Source: Okapia johnstoni (Eukaryota; Chordata; Mammalia; Artiodactyla; Giraffidae). From it: a stretch of 64,000 nucleotides of DNA. A model generated the notes under the pieces. The model saw only the letters and a list, made by a program, of their open reading frames with translations. It was not told where the DNA came from and searched no databases. Location: positions 5,704,001-5,768,000 of the forward strand of contig JAGTYA010000024.1 of assembly GCA_024291935.2 (NCBI GenBank). Reading direction: 5' to 3'. This document shows, in pieces, positions 10,093 to 21,546 of this stretch (the first letter of the stretch is position 1; each line of letters opens with the position of its first letter). The position numbers were made by a program, and so were the translations under genes.

Positions 10093-11567
10093 TTAGCTAC
10101 TTTTTTCCCCTATATCTAGCAGGGAAATCTATATCTATTTTTTCCCTGTATATTAGGCTTTTAACCACACGTACCCATGGTTTATAGTTTCTGTCTGATG
10201 ATGAGCAGGAAAGAGGGGAAGAAGAGGGGCCTGTGGACCTGCCTCCAGACCATTCTTTCTCTTGGTCTGAACCTATCCTCTTCTCTCCTTTTCTCTCTCT
10301 CTTAAATAAAAATCTTTTTTTTTCTTTAAACAAAATCTGGCTCGTATCTCTAGGTGTGTACTTTTTTTTTTTTCCTTTTTTCTCTATCTGTCCCTGAGCA
10401 CAGTTTTCCTTTTTCCCTTTTTTCTTAGGGTGTTTACCAGCCAGGCTGCAGGCGGTCCCCAGTGGCCTCTGCCGTGAGCAGTGGCCCCCCTCTCTAGGGC
10501 ATCCCACTCAGGCTCAGAGGGAGTGGGGTTTACATCCAAGTGAGTGCCAGTGCGATCAGCTTTCTTCATCAAGTTCTTTTCCTTCGTGTGTGGAACTGAC
10601 TGATACTGACAAGCAGCACTTCAGAGAACCCTTGCACATTGAGTAGATGCTTTACAGATGTTTTATTTTTTTAACTGAACTATATAACCAGGGGGGGTTG
10701 AGGGGGTCCAGGACTCAATATTCCTTTCCTCTCCCTCTAGTATTAAACATTGAGCCTCTGGTCTCCAGAGAGTGGCTCTCTTTTATTTACCGTGTGGAGC
10801 GGGGGACAAATGGCAACAGCAGCAAGCAGAGGACCTCAGAGAGGCGTGCAGCCTGAACCACAAGGTTTGCAGGGTGTCACACTACCCGAAGGAGGAGGAG
10901 CAGGAACTCGAAAGCACCCCACAAACAGCCCTTGACACGTAGCAAATGTTCACTCCCCCACTTCTTAAAAAAACCAGCATAAATGTGACTCTGTGAAGCT
11001 CTGCTGGAAAAGGGGAAATGGTGTGTGGAGTGCCCCTAGGAGCACACCATGTCCTGGGCGCTAGACTCATTCATTGAACGACTCAGATGACCCCACAGCT
11101 TGTAAGTCCTGACCAGTCAGCAGGTCATGGCAACAGGAGGGTGGTCACTCCTCGTCCCCTTCAGAGGGACCGCATGGGGAAATGGCAGTAGCTAACTACC
11201 TCCACATCCCCAGGTGCTCTGTCCTGAACACCTGAAACTCTAGCCCCCTGGCAGCTCGGGAAGGACTCCAGTTTTTGAGCTCCACAACTTTCAGTTGGGA
11301 AATCACAGCCATATCTGACAGAAACAACGAGATGCAGCCACCATCGAGCCCCGTGCCCCCCAACAGCTGCTGTGTCTCTCCAGATAGCGGCCTCTGTCTA
11401 TGGGGTCTGCTTAGTAAGCAGAGAGCAGCCTGAAGACGTAGCATCTCCATCTAGAGTCAAACCACCCTGCCTGCTCTACCAGCTGTGTTACAATGAACCC
11501 AAGGTTGAGCCTCTTTTCATGGGTCTGTTGGCCAGAAAAATACCACAAATGGATCTATACACAAAAG
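10093..11567. other. About 1.5 kb without a recognised gene; polypyrimidine stretch
   Basis: From 10250 to 10440 the + strand is strongly pyrimidine-rich with poly(T) runs and an 'aataaaaatc' signal-like motif. This explains the lysine/arginine-rich antisense frame at 10097-10507. The remainder (10440-11567) shows no repeat or exon I can support. Part of it could be a diverged LTR, but I cannot show that. Confidence 0.4.
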
Positions 11568-11723
11568 TCGCACAGACATAGAAACCAAAACTCTGGTCAC
11601 CAAAGGGGCAAAGGAGGGGGAGGGATAAATTAGGAGTATGGAATTAACAGATACAAACTACTATACATAAAGTAGATAAGCAACAAGGATCTACTGTATA
11701 CCACAGGGAACTACATCCAATAT
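11568..11723 (+). mobile_element. L1 3' UTR, left part
   Basis: 'ggtcaccaaaggggcaaagg', 'gggataaattaggagtatgg' and 'tactgtataccacagggaac' are L1 3' UTR landmarks. It breaks at 11723 and continues at 12224 beyond an LTR. Confidence 0.85.
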
Positions 11724-12219
11724 TTAGAGAGTCATTTCCTAGACAGGTTGATAAGAAGTCTAGGGGTCCCCAAGGAGAGAGGGGTCTGAAATTCTGAAGA
11801 AGGAAGAAAGGACAAACTATTTTTTTCCCTCTACATTCCTTAGGATTATATAACAATAATGTATCCTACTTGAGGACAGTCTCTGGAAAAAGCCTTCTGG
11901 CTAATTCTGTTATCTTAAATTGTAAATTACGGGAGTGGGTCTGGTGAGGTCTTTACAACCTCCAGACATTCTTTTGATTCACTGTAATAACTAATTTGAG
12001 AGTATATAATTCCATTGCTAACACTAGCAAGTGGGTTCTCTTTCTGCCCCCTTCTGATGTCTATGTCAGAAGCTTTCTCTAACCCTTTTATACTTTAATA
12101 AACTCTATTGCACAAAAGCTCTGAGCAATCAAGCCTCGTCTCTGGCCCTGGATTGAATTCTTCTCCTCCAAAGGCCAAGAATCCTGGCGTCTTTTTGTGG
12201 GTTCAGCAACAACCTTTCA
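11724..12219 (+). mobile_element. Solo LTR of an endogenous retrovirus (ERV1-like)
   Basis: A 496-bp block inserted in an L1 3' UTR. The right half looks like a retroviral LTR: an 'aataaactctattgcac' signal region, then 'aagctctgagcaatcaagcc', and an end at ...ttca. A 4-bp duplication atat at 11720-11723 and 12220-12223 fits gammaretrovirus-type integration. The left end reads TT rather than TG, probably one mutation. No internal viral sequence is attached, so it is a solo LTR left after recombination between two LTRs. Confidence 0.7.
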
Positions 12220-12356
12220 ATATCTTATAACAACCTATAATGGAAAATAATCTGAATATTTATATAACTATATATACATATATGTGTGTGTGTGTGTGTG
12301 TGTATGTATATATATATATAACTGAATCACTTTGCTATACAACCGAAAGTAACACA
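12220..12356 (+). mobile_element. L1 3' UTR, right part
   Basis: Resumes the L1 of 11568-11723 at 'ataacaacctataatggaaa', includes a (ta)n/(tg)n/(ta)n microsatellite at 12264-12322, and ends in 'aactgaatcactttgctata' and a diverged 'cctgaaactaacac' segment. Confidence 0.85.
12264..12322. repeat. TA-TG-TA microsatellite
   Basis: (ta)n, about ten TG dinucleotides at 12283-12303, then (ta)n again. It lies at the position where this L1 3' UTR family commonly has TA repeats. Confidence 0.9.
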
Positions 12357-12357
12357 C

Positions 12358-12800
12358 TCGGGTTTTGTTTTAACCAGGTATGGTAAGATATGAGGACAAA
12401 CAATTGTTGTAAAGAAGGAAGTTTATAGGCAGAGATCCCTGGCAACAGGAGGCACAGTACAGCATGCAGGGCCATGTGTGGAAGCACCAAGATGAAGCAG
12501 GAAGCAGAAGGAGAAGAAGCCAAGGCCCAGAGCCTATATTGGGGCTTTAATGGGAAGGAATGGGCAAGATAAGGTAGAAACACTGAGTGAGCTTAGGATC
12601 AGATAGTTTAAATAATTTAGGCAGCTCTGGGCAGTAGGGGTGGTCCCTGGTTGCCAGTACCTGGCCCGGGGTGATTTAGGGCAGGAAGAATGTTGATGTG
12701 GTATATGAGAGTTAGATAGGGGTGGTTGGGGCTCTGGGTTGGTTGGTTTGTACACCAAAGTCATGCTCACAAGGGAGTCACTTGTTATCTCTAGGAATTA
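12358..12800 (-). mobile_element. LTR-like sequence, antisense (family unknown)
   Basis: Read on the minus strand it runs C-rich to 'cctataaacttccttctt' and 'tacaacaattgtttgtcctc', an arrangement like an LTR promoter/R region. I cannot name a family or find terminal duplications. It could instead be unique sequence. Confidence 0.3.
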
Positions 12801-12904
12801 GCTAGCCCCTCCTGAAGAGGACCAGCCTCCAACACAGAACATCAAGAAGAGGGAAAATAAAAGTACATGGTCAATCTGCCAACCCATGTCTCAAAACAAC
12901 TTTG

Positions 12905-13204
12905 CGTGCTTTCACTTTCTCTTTTGAATTTCTATCTCCACCATGAAGAGAGGGACAGGCCCACTGTCAGATGAGGCCATATGAAACAGAAATGAGCCGT
13001 TACAGCTGAGGCCTTGCTAAACTAGGGACCACACCCTAGCCAGTCCACAGCTGATTGCAGGTGCTTAAGTAAACTCAACCAAGATCAAGCAGACCCACTC
13101 CATCAAGAGAAGCATCCAGCTCACCTTCACATTCCTGAGCTCATTATATTACGCCAATAATTTTGGGAGTGGTTTGTCATGCAGCATTAGCTAACTAATA
13201 CACC
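12905..13204 (+). mobile_element. MLT1 LTR (ERVL-MaLR)
   Basis: Contains 'ctatctccaccatgaagaga', 'gatgaggccatatgaaac' and the end 'gcattagctaactaatacac', all features of MLT1 LTRs of the mammalian MaLR group. Ancient and non-coding. Confidence 0.7.
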
Positions 13205-13879
13205 ACATCTCTCACCGCAGAGCTATTGGATTGCACTGTTTACTCTAGTGCCTGGATTCTTCCCAGTCGTCCCTCCACCATCATCTTTGTCCCTAAGATT
13301 CCACAGGTATTTCCCTCTGCCTAAAGAAACTGTAATTGAACTGGTAGAACTCATTTCCCCCTTTCAGGGCACCCTTTATTCAGCCACCCGACAGATACTT
13401 AAAATGTGCCACTGCATATGCCAGGCACAGAAGAATAGACAATGAGGAAGATAGTGATAGACCTGCCACCAAAGAACTTATAGGAGATCTGAACATCAAA
13501 TAAATGAATGCAGAAATGATTACAGTGGAGTACCTAGAATTTCACCCAGAATTGGTTCCATTTAGCATTATAAAATATCCCCAACCTGCAATTAAGTTGC
13601 AGCCATGACACTCAGCCAGAATGTTCCGAGCCCATCTTGTAAGAGAGCAGATGTCCACAGTGAGGGGAACTCACACGCCTCTGTGAACAGCTGTGCTCCC
13701 TCTGTGAGGAGGCACACCAGCCCCAGATCAGAGGAGCCCCGCACAGCTGTAATGAAGGAATTGCAGGGTCTTGGATGATGGAGTCTGGAGGGCTTTGAAG
13801 ACAGACCACCAGAAGGGAAAGGTCGGGTGGGCTGGGAGAGGAAGCCTCCATAAGGGTCAGCCAGACTGACCCTCGGCCT
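13205..13879. other. No gene recognised
   Basis: A weak L2- or MIR-like trace lies at 13365-13480. The antisense frame of 129 codons at 13592-13981 overlaps a MIR and has no domain I can recognise. Confidence 0.4.
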
Positions 13880-14015
13880 CAGCTCTCCCATCCCCTCACT
13901 GGTGACCTTGGGAAACTCCTTAATCCCTCTGAGCCTCAGCTTCCCTAGCATCCTGTGGGGGGGTGCATGAATATAATGCATGTGAAAGTGCCCAGCACAG
14001 CATCAGCTCAGTTTT
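13880..14015 (+). mobile_element. MIR SINE fragment
   Basis: 'gtgaccttgggaaactcctt', 'tgagcctcagcttccctagc' and 'gcccagcacagcatcagctc' follow in MIR order. Confidence 0.65.
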
Positions 14016-14889
14016 AAACATGAGCTAGAACCAAACCACATTCACTATGACGAGGAGACGTCGGATCAGGACCCAGGGTTCTGATGCCTGAGCTCTGAGC
14101 CTTCTGTCTCCCTTCTGTAGAAGCGAAACCCAGTGTCTCTCCCTTTGGACTCAGCAATAAGTGAGTTTACACATGGTGCCTCCCTTGGCCATGTGCCCTT
14201 CACAGCATTCAAACGTGTTGGGATTCATCAGGGCCCTGCTCCCCAGGATGACCACAGATCCATGCCAGTTCCTTTCCTCTTTCCCTCCCTCCCTTCCTCA
14301 AGATTCCACACCCATGGGACTATAGCTGAGTGGAATTTGCGGGGACTTTCTATTGGCTGTCAGGGTCCTCGAGGACCAGTGTGCATTCCCGATAACGACA
14401 TTCATTAGTCTGTCTGACATCAATACTGTTCTCAGACTAATATGTTTAACTTAATGAGGCATTATTTTCAGTTAGAAAACTCCTGAAGAAGCATGTTTTC
14501 TCCTGATGAACTAAGCTGATGAATAGGTTAATACAGGCTTGAAAAGCCGACCAAGAAATTGAGTCTAACCTTCTCCTTTTTCTTCTTCAGGTATAAACTG
14601 AGCTTGAATTAATTTGAGTTAAACTTGTCATTTCTTAGAGGAAGAAACAGGAAGAAAATCTCCACGTTGGCTCTGTGATTTGTCTTCCATGTGCCTGTTG
14701 TCTCCCTCCTCCCATCCCCAGCCCCAGCTCTAAGACCAAGGACCAGCAAATGATGGAGCAGGGGCAGGTAGCTTCTGAAATTGAGCAGTGGGAGGGGCCA
14801 GAGTGTGAATGGAAAGGTCTCACTTGGTGACAAAGCAGCAGCTCACAGAGGATACAGCTGAAGTCCGGCCAGCCTATCTTTGTCATTGC
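14016..14889. other. No gene recognised; TAAT-rich patch near 14395-14540
   Basis: Mostly unique sequence. The stretch 14395-14540 is AT-rich but not simple, with ATTAG, CTAATA and TTAATG motifs. It may be a conserved non-coding patch. Confidence 0.35.
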
Positions 14890-14960
14890 TCACTTTGCAG
14901 GATTCACTGTGCCCAGCACCTAGTAGGTGCTCGATAGATATTTGTTGAATGAGTTCAGTA
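14890..14960 (+). mobile_element. L2 LINE 3' terminus
   Basis: 'cccagcacctagtaggtgct' followed by 'cgatagatatttgttgaatg' is the standard L2 end. Confidence 0.75.
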
Positions 14961-15347
14961 AATGATCAACTAGTGGCTCTCATCTATTCAAGGAATCATA
15001 TGACCTCAAGGGAGAGAAGGTACTTGATGTCCCAGCTACATCTGGTGGGTGAGTCAGTATTTATGACTCCTGGCCTAAAGGCCAAGTATGAGCCATACAC
15101 CATTCTCCTTTGAGTAACTGACTGGAGGATTTCCCACACCACTCTTCCCGTGAACAACTTAGAGTCACTGCCACCCATACGATGCCAGCCAGTGTACATT
15201 ACCCCTTCTCTCAGAAATAGGCTTCCAGGTCATCCTAATTCAATGCTATATTTGCACAAAAGTCAAGTGGCAAGAGAAGGGACTCACCTTGCTGTGCCCA
15301 CCCTGCCCACTCATTCTGGCCAAGTTCAGCCCTGTTTCCACTGCATT
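14961..15347. other. No gene or repeat recognised
   Basis: Unique-looking sequence without an open frame of note. Confidence 0.35.
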
Positions 15348-15570
15348 CAGAACCAGGGATTGGAGTGTTTACTGAGGAATGAATAAGGGTTTTATAGCAG
15401 ACAGAGTTTATTTCAAACCTCACTTCTGTCCTCTCCCCAACTGAGAGAGCTTGGGCAAGTCCCTCCACCTCTCTGAGGCTCCATTTATGTAGTTGTAAAA
15501 TGGTGATAATGTTGCATTCTTTCTTGTGTAACTAACATGAATTAAATGAAACCACATGTGTAACACAGTA
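15348..15570 (+). mobile_element. MIR SINE
   Basis: Near full-length MIR: 'gagagcttgggcaagtccct', 'ctctgaggctccatttatgt', 'agttgtaaaatggtgataat' and a 'taacacagtaaatactc' end. Confidence 0.75.
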
Positions 15571-16837
15571 AATACTCTGTAGTTATAAAATTAAATGGGA
15601 AGGAGATGATTTCATCAGGTGCTTCCCAGGATCTTACCTTCCAGCCTCCTCAAATCTACCTTCCCTGCTGCTGTTCTCCATCCCAACTGATTCCAGGTTG
15701 TGAGTCTAAACCCGGGGGTCTCATACCCTTCCTGGCCCATCTATTCCACATCCCTGGACTCCTACCCTGTTGGCTGTAGTGCTTATACAGGGTCCTGACA
15801 GTTGTCCATCTGAGGTCCTAGATAATAACCTGGCCACAGCTTGTGAATGCTCCAGTTTCTGTACCCAAGAATACCTCTCCCTCCATCATATGGTGATATC
15901 AAGGCTGATAAAGAGAACTTGGCTTTGGCATCCTTTTTGCTGGACCACCCAAATCTAGGACATATACAGCTTCAGTGCCTCATCAGTGAGAAAACAAAAC
16001 CACAGCACCATCCACCACTGCTGTCCTGTCTCTAAAGGCCTCTGTTCATATGTGGTTTCCAAGGTTTGATTGGGGAGGGCACCAGGAGCCTGGCACATTG
16101 GGAAACCATGAGATGGTAGAAATAATGATTCTAAGGTGAATGGAATGGAACTTTCAAGCCCATGTGTCCTCGTCCCCTTGGCTGTGGGCCTGGCCCTCAC
16201 GCTCCTTCAGAACCTTGGACAGTAGCCATGCTCGCCTAGGTTCTAACCCCAGCTTCTGTATGTCTTTCATGACTCATATAATAGTAAATTAATATAGTGG
16301 AAAGGAATCTCAGAGACCATCTTAGTTTAACAATTTCTCTCTTCATTTTACAAATGAAGAGATGCCAGGAGTATTGAATTGAATAGTGATGTTGATGAAA
16401 ATGTCACTGAACTAAAAGCCACATATCTTAGGTCAGTCTTAGGTCTCCTTGGGCAAAATAGATCCCATGCATGAGCCACAGTACTGCCAAATGCTATGAT
16501 TCTAGAATGCCTGGCTTGAGGTACAATGCAGGTGCTGTTTCCGAGTTCCATAGTCCTAATTCTGTCCTCATATGGGGAAGGGCATCCAACAGACTGTGAG
16601 TCTGCTCACTGCCCATCGTATCTTGTACTCCAAGTATCTTAACCCTTCTGTTCTCCTATCTAGAAAATCCTTAATAAGTGGTTAGAAATGTGGCCATATT
16701 CATCAACACCAAACTAATTACAAGATTTTTAGGGGCTTCTATCTCAGAGACCTCATGAGACATTGAAATGATTTTCAACAGATCAAGAAAGCAACTCACA
16801 GATTAAGAGAATGTTCCAGCTGGAAATGCTTTGGCAA
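15571..16837. other. About 1.3 kb without a gene; possible old repeat at 16300-16400
   Basis: No exon is supported. 'tcattttacaaatgaagaga' near 16344 resembles an ancient SINE/LINE motif, but the flanks do not extend it. Confidence 0.35.
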
Positions 16838-16970
16838 TTGTTCTATCCAAATTTCTGTATTTTATAGTTGAGGAAACTGAGGCCTAGGGAGAGAAAAAGT
16901 CCTGCCGAAGTCTCTCTATGAGTTAGTGACAGAGCTGGAACTAGACCCAAGGTCAGATCTTGGTCCGCAG
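16838..16970 (-). mobile_element. MIR SINE, antisense
   Basis: 'tatagttgaggaaactgagg' and 'tgagttagtgacagagctgg' are the complement of the MIR core. Confidence 0.7.
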
Positions 16971-17089
16971 CTGACATTCGTGTTCACTTCCATCTGCAGG
17001 TGCTGGAGAAATCAACCCAAAATATTTCCATCATGTTCCTGGGTTGAAGACCCTAAAAATCAGCCCTGTTATGGTAATAGGGAGCAACA

Positions 17090-17215
17090 GCAATGATGCC
17101 ATTCATTATCCCACTGATCATTGATGGCAGCCCCTATGAAGTAGTCTCCAATGTTAGTGCCATTTTAAAGATAAGAAACTGGAGGACTAGAAACACTTGG
17201 CTGGTTGGTGTGGAA
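17090..17215 (-). mobile_element. MIR SINE fragment, antisense
   Basis: 'ttatcccactgatcattgat', 'cctatgaagtagtctcc' and 'gccattttaaagataagaaa' follow in complement MIR order. Confidence 0.55.
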
Positions 17216-18412
17216 TATGAAGTATATGCAAGTACTCTTAACTACATGCTTTTTATTTCTCAGAGACCTTCTATGTCACCTCTAGCTTCACCTTATCCTA
17301 TATACCCCAAGACCTCACCCTACCTCTCCTATGCCCAGATTTTTGCTTCTCCAGTTGGTGAAGTTTCAAGCACAGCAGTTTTTTAAATGATAAACCATCC
17401 TTACTAGAACATCTATACCACTGGAAGTTTTTTTTTAATTCAAGACAAAAAATATATAAAGGAAAACAGTGGAAATTAACATGACATTTTTAAAGATCAT
17501 GAGCAGTTCTGAAAATGTTATGTTCTGTGATGGTTCATTTCTGTTGATGCCCTCAGAGTCCCAGAGAGCGTTCTTAGCACCCTGCCCTAAGAGGGTGTTG
17601 TAGGAAAAGTTTCAAGAGCATCACCTTTAACATTAACCAGCATCCAACAGATCACCCAAACCCTCACTAACCCTGATCTCTAAAGTTCAGCTGAATCATA
17701 AAAGGTGTGATCCGTGAGTGTACCTAGGGAGAGCATTCCAAGTCACAGGGACCACAGGTGTGAGGCAGGAGGTGGGAGTGTGCCTGGCATAGTCGAGGGT
17801 CAGTAAGGAGGGCCAGCCCCCATGCGGCTAGAGCAGAGTCAGGAGGAGAGATGGGGGAGGTGAGAGGAGAGAGTCACAGCCCAGGGATCTTGGGTGCCAG
17901 TAAAGAACTCTTTCATCTGAGGAAGATGGGAGCCATGGAGGTTGTGAACAGAGGAAGGAAGAACCTGGTTGCAAAAGACTCTTTTTCTGGCCCATGAAGA
18001 TGAGAGTAAAGAAGGTAAAAATGGAACCAGGGAGAAAGTTGAATAGCTCCTGCAATAATCCAGACAGATATGGCTGTGACCAGGGTGAGAGCTTAAATAA
18101 ATCGTATTTTCCAGGGTTACAGTAAGGATCATGAATAATCATAACTAAACAAACAAGCACCCAGAAGAGTACATGGCACATCACAGGTCCTCAAGAGATG
18201 ATAGCTGTTATTAGCAGTAAATGGAATGGGCTGATAAATCTGAAATCAAGTCTTGCAGCTGCCTGGCCTCATCTGAGTCCAGTTCGTCCATCTGGTCTCT
18301 TGGAGGAAACTGAAGAAACCAATGCTCAGGCTGCAAAGAGAAATTGCTGACAGCGCAGTGCAGCTGGAAGTCCAAGGCCTAGGTCTTCCCTGCATTAGAA
18401 AAAGGCTTAGAT
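17216..18412. other. About 1.2 kb without a gene; diverged dispersed repeat likely at 17695-18110
   Basis: 'gggagagcattccaagtcac' and 'cctgcaataatccagacaga' resemble motifs I associate with an old dispersed mammalian repeat whose name I cannot fix. No exon is supported. Confidence 0.3.
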
Positions 18413-18423
18413 AGTGATAAAAC

Positions 18424-18625
18424 AGGTGGTGCAGTGGCAAAGAATCTGCCTGCCAATGCAGGAGATGCGGATTTGATCCCTGGGTCAGGAAGGTCCCCTG
18501 GAGGAGGGTATGGCAACCCACTCCAATATTCTTGCCTGGAAAATCCCATGGACAGAAGAGCCTGGTGGGCTACAGTCCATGGGGTCGCAAAGAGTTGGAC
18601 ACGCCTGAGTGACTAAACAACAAGA
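18424..18625 (+). mobile_element. Bov-tA SINE
   Basis: Sense copy: tRNA-derived head 'gcagtggcaaagaatctgcc', B-box-like 'gatttgatccctgggt', then 'gggctacagtccatggggtc' and a short tail. Target duplications agtgataaaac (11 bp, exact) lie at 18413-18423 and 18626-18636. Confidence 0.95.
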
Positions 18626-18636
18626 AGTGATAAAAC

Positions 18637-19104
18637 GCATTTCACACATTCAACTTGTGCTTGAACGACATACATCCAGAGCCTTTTTAAGGGGAAGGTA
18701 ACCTTTTAAAATAATTTGCTCTCTCCTGATTTAAAAATTAAATTCAAACTTTGAAAGCAACTCGAATTCTCCCAAATCAAAGCCCTTCTTTTGTCATAAA
18801 CATGTCTGATGGCATTTTAATTACATCAACAGCATGCAATGTTCACATAGGCAATAGATCAAACGTGCTTGTTTTGGAGTGAAGCTGACAGCCAGTACAG
18901 ATCAGAAAATGTGGCTTTGGGTGGAGTCTAAAAAGAAAATATGGTCCCAAGGCATATTAGCCTCCAACTTTTCAAAGGCAGCATTTATGCTTGCTGGCTT
19001 TTGTTCTTTCTGAGAATATCAATCAGAAAATTCCCAGACGAGGTAGAACATCTCCCTGGAGCATAGAATAGGAGCCGCATTGAGCAAAGACTAATTCTGA
19101 GCAG
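18637..19104. other. Repeat-free stretch, candidate conserved non-coding element
   Basis: About 450 bp without recognised repeats. It holds a TAATTA at 18818-18823 within 'ggcattttaattacatcaac', and other AT-rich but non-simple motifs. It looks like a regulatory island, but conservation cannot be judged here. Confidence 0.35.
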
Positions 19105-19240
19105 ACCTAGGAGCTGGACCACGGCTGGTTGGGTGACCTTGAACCCCCTGCCCCACTTCTCCAGCATCAGTTTCCCCAATGTGTAAAGCAAGGGGGTTGG
19201 ACCAGCTGGTCTCTAACAATACTTCTGCATCTAAAATTAA
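19105..19240 (+). mobile_element. MIR-like fragment
   Basis: 'ctggttgggtgaccttgaac' and 'agcatcagtttccccaatgt' fit a diverged MIR. The end 'gttggaccagctggtctcta' is like a variant 3' part. Confidence 0.5.
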
Positions 19241-19254
19241 AAATAATTCAAAGT

Positions 19255-19343
19255 GGGTTTCCCTGATGGCTCAGTGGTAAAAAATCTGCCTGCCAACGCA
19301 GGAGACATGGGTTCAATCCCTGACCCAGGAAGACCCTACATGC
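19255..19343 (+). mobile_element. CHR-type tRNA-Glu SINE, left part
   Basis: Head 'tttccctgatggctcagtgg' and B-box-like 'gggttcaatccctgacccag' of a CHR SINE. It stops at 19343 and continues at 20048 on the far side of an antisense BovB. Confidence 0.9.
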
Positions 19344-20047
19344 TGTTGCTGTTGTTCAGTCACTGAATTGGGTCTGATTCTTTGTGATCTCATAGACTGC
19401 AGCACGCCAGGCTCACCTGTTTTCCACTGTCTCCCAGAGTTTGCTCAAATTCATGTCCATTGAGTCAGTGATATTATCTAACCATCTCATCTTCTACCAT
19501 CCCTGTCTCCTTTTGCCTTCAATCTTTCCCATCATCAGGGTATTTTCCAATAAGTTGGTTCTTTGCATCAGGTAGCCAAAGTATTAGAGCTTCAGCTTCA
19601 GCATCAGTCCTTCCAATGAATATCCAGGGTTGATTTCATTTAGGATTGACTGGTTTGGTCTCCGTGCAGTCCAAGGGACTCTCAAGAATCTTCTCCAGCA
19701 CCACAATTCAAAAAGCATCAATTCTTCGGTTCTCAGCCTTCTTTATGGTCCAACTCTCACATCCATACACGACCACTGGAAAAACCATAACTTTGACTAT
19801 ATGGACCTTTGTCAGCAAAGTGATATCTCTGCTTTTCAACATGCTGACTAGGCTTGTCATAGCTTTCCTTCCAAGGAGTAAGAGTCTTTTAATTTCATGG
19901 CTGCAGTCTCCGTCCACAGGGATTTTTGGAGCCCAAGAAAATATAATCTGTCACTGCTTCCACCTTTTCCCCTTCCATTTGTCATGAAGTGATGGGACCA
20001 GATATCATGATCTTAGATCCTTAATGTTGAGTTTCAAGTCAGCTTCT
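19344..20047 (-). mobile_element. BovB LINE inserted in a CHR SINE, antisense
   Basis: Complement of the BovB 3' 700 bp: from 'ctgcagcacgccaggctcac' and 'gcatcaggtagccaaagtat' to 'gtgatgggaccagatatcat'. It is 5' truncated before the catalytic YADD codons. The host SINE repeats ccc(t)acatgc at 19334-19343 and 20049-20057, consistent with a target duplication. Its frames are broken. Confidence 0.93.
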
Positions 20048-20290
20048 TCCCACATGCCTTAGAGCAACTAAGCCCGTTTGCCACAACTATTGAGCCTGTG
20101 CTCTAGAGTGTGGGAGCTGCAACTATTGAGCCCATGTGCCACAACTACCAAAGCCCGTGGGCCCTAGACCCTGTGCTCCACACCCACCTGCAACAAGAGA
20201 GTAGCCCCAGCTCTCCACAACTATAGAAAAACCCTCATAGCAAGGATGACCCAGCACAGACAAAAAGAAATAAATAAAATTATTTTTTAA
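20048..20290 (+). mobile_element. CHR-type SINE, right part
   Basis: Resumes the SINE of 19255-19343 at 'cacatgccttagagcaacta' and runs through the alternating 'gccacaactac' units to an A-rich tail 'aaataaataaaatta'. Confidence 0.9.
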
Positions 20291-20489
20291 ATGATTGGCT
20301 TGATCTTGATTTCTTCTAAAAAAAATAAGTCAAAGCAAAACTGAGATAAAGGAAGGTAAGCAAGCAGGTAGTAAAAAGGAGAGAAGTGGAATCCTGAAGG
20401 GTGATGCACAGAACCAAAGTAAGGGAAACACTACCCTTTGTGAGAATGAGATGATCAACCCTGGGATGGATGAGGCAGCAGGATTTGTC

Positions 20490-20640
20490 AAACCTGTCAC
20501 CTCCATCATCTCACTCAATCCTCCCCATACTCCCAGGAGGCTGGTCTTCTTATCCGCACTTCATGATTGTGGCATCTGAGACTCAGAAAGGTGATGGGGC
20601 TTGCCTGAGGTCACACTGCTGGAGAATCAGAGGGGAAAAT
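20490..20640 (-). mobile_element. MIR SINE, antisense
   Basis: 'catctcactcaatcctcccc' and 'gcttgcctgaggtcacactg' are the complement of MIR. Confidence 0.65.
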
Positions 20641-21454
20641 GGAAGGAAAAGTGGGTTCTGCTGGCAGCAGGCCCCAGAGAGGGTCACAGAGGTGAGACTC
20701 CCCAGGTGTTCCAGCTCCAACTCCAGGGCTCCTTCCAGCAGTCTCTGGATACCTAACAGCCTGCTGGACACCTCCTTCTGGGCGCACTGCTGGCAATTCC
20801 ATGTGTTCTAATCACCAAAATCAGGGCTGTCATCTTCCAGTCACACAGCTGGACATGAATGCATTGGAATTTGAGCCCACATCTGACTGATTTTTAAAGT
20901 CCAGGTACTTTCTATCCTATAACATCACCACTTTCAGTAAATCAAATGTCAACTTGTATGATTTCTCTCCATGTGAAATTGCCTCCATCCATTTCTTCCT
21001 CTCCAATCTGACTACGCATCTTTGAGTCGTAGCCAAAAAAAAAAAAAAGAGCCCATTCAATATCTTAGACACTACTCCATGAACTGCAAGGACAGGTTTA
21101 TCAAAGACCCCCATCGCTCATCAGGAGGCCTGACCCTTGGACGAGTTATCCCAGGAGGTAGGTCAGGATGCCTGGGAGCCCTGTCTCCCAACAGAATCCC
21201 CAGGTTGGGAAAGGCAGCCAGGCTGGGCCAGGTCCAGGTAATGTCACCCAGAGTGGCTTGAGAACATGTCCACAGGACCAGGGCTGTAAGGAGTCAACAA
21301 CAGAACCAAGAAGGAGAAAGACCTTCACTGAAGCCCCAGGGAAAGGCAAGACTGGAAGGGAACACTGAGTAGCTGGGCCAAGGGGCCTGAGACGTGACCA
21401 GGTGATATCACGGGGAGGGCCAGTGGTTCAAGGGCAAGTCTGTGGGGAAAAAAT
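20641..21454. other. About 800 bp without a recognised gene
   Basis: Unique sequence with an A-run at 21034-21047. No splice or coding evidence. Confidence 0.35.
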
Positions 21455-21546
21455 GGGTCCCACACACTGCTGCTTAGAATGCAAATTGTAATAACAACTA
21501 CGTGATAGTATCTCCAATGGCTGAACATATAACACATTGTCATAGC
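21455..21546 (+). mobile_element. L1M ORF2 3' fragment, left part
   Basis: 'cacactgctgcttagaatgc' then a degraded stretch to 'gtatctccaatggctgaaca' matches L1 ORF2 near its C-terminal codons. Interrupted by BovB. Confidence 0.6.

Noticed and set aside
10097..10507. 136-codon antisense frame rich in lysine and arginine
   Set aside because: It is the shadow of a polypyrimidine stretch with T-runs, so the composition explains it.
18424..18500. tRNA gene from the A/B-box-like head
   Set aside because: These are tRNA-derived SINE heads (Bov-tA, CHR) found many times here, not tRNA genes: no cloverleaf with an intact anticodon stem.
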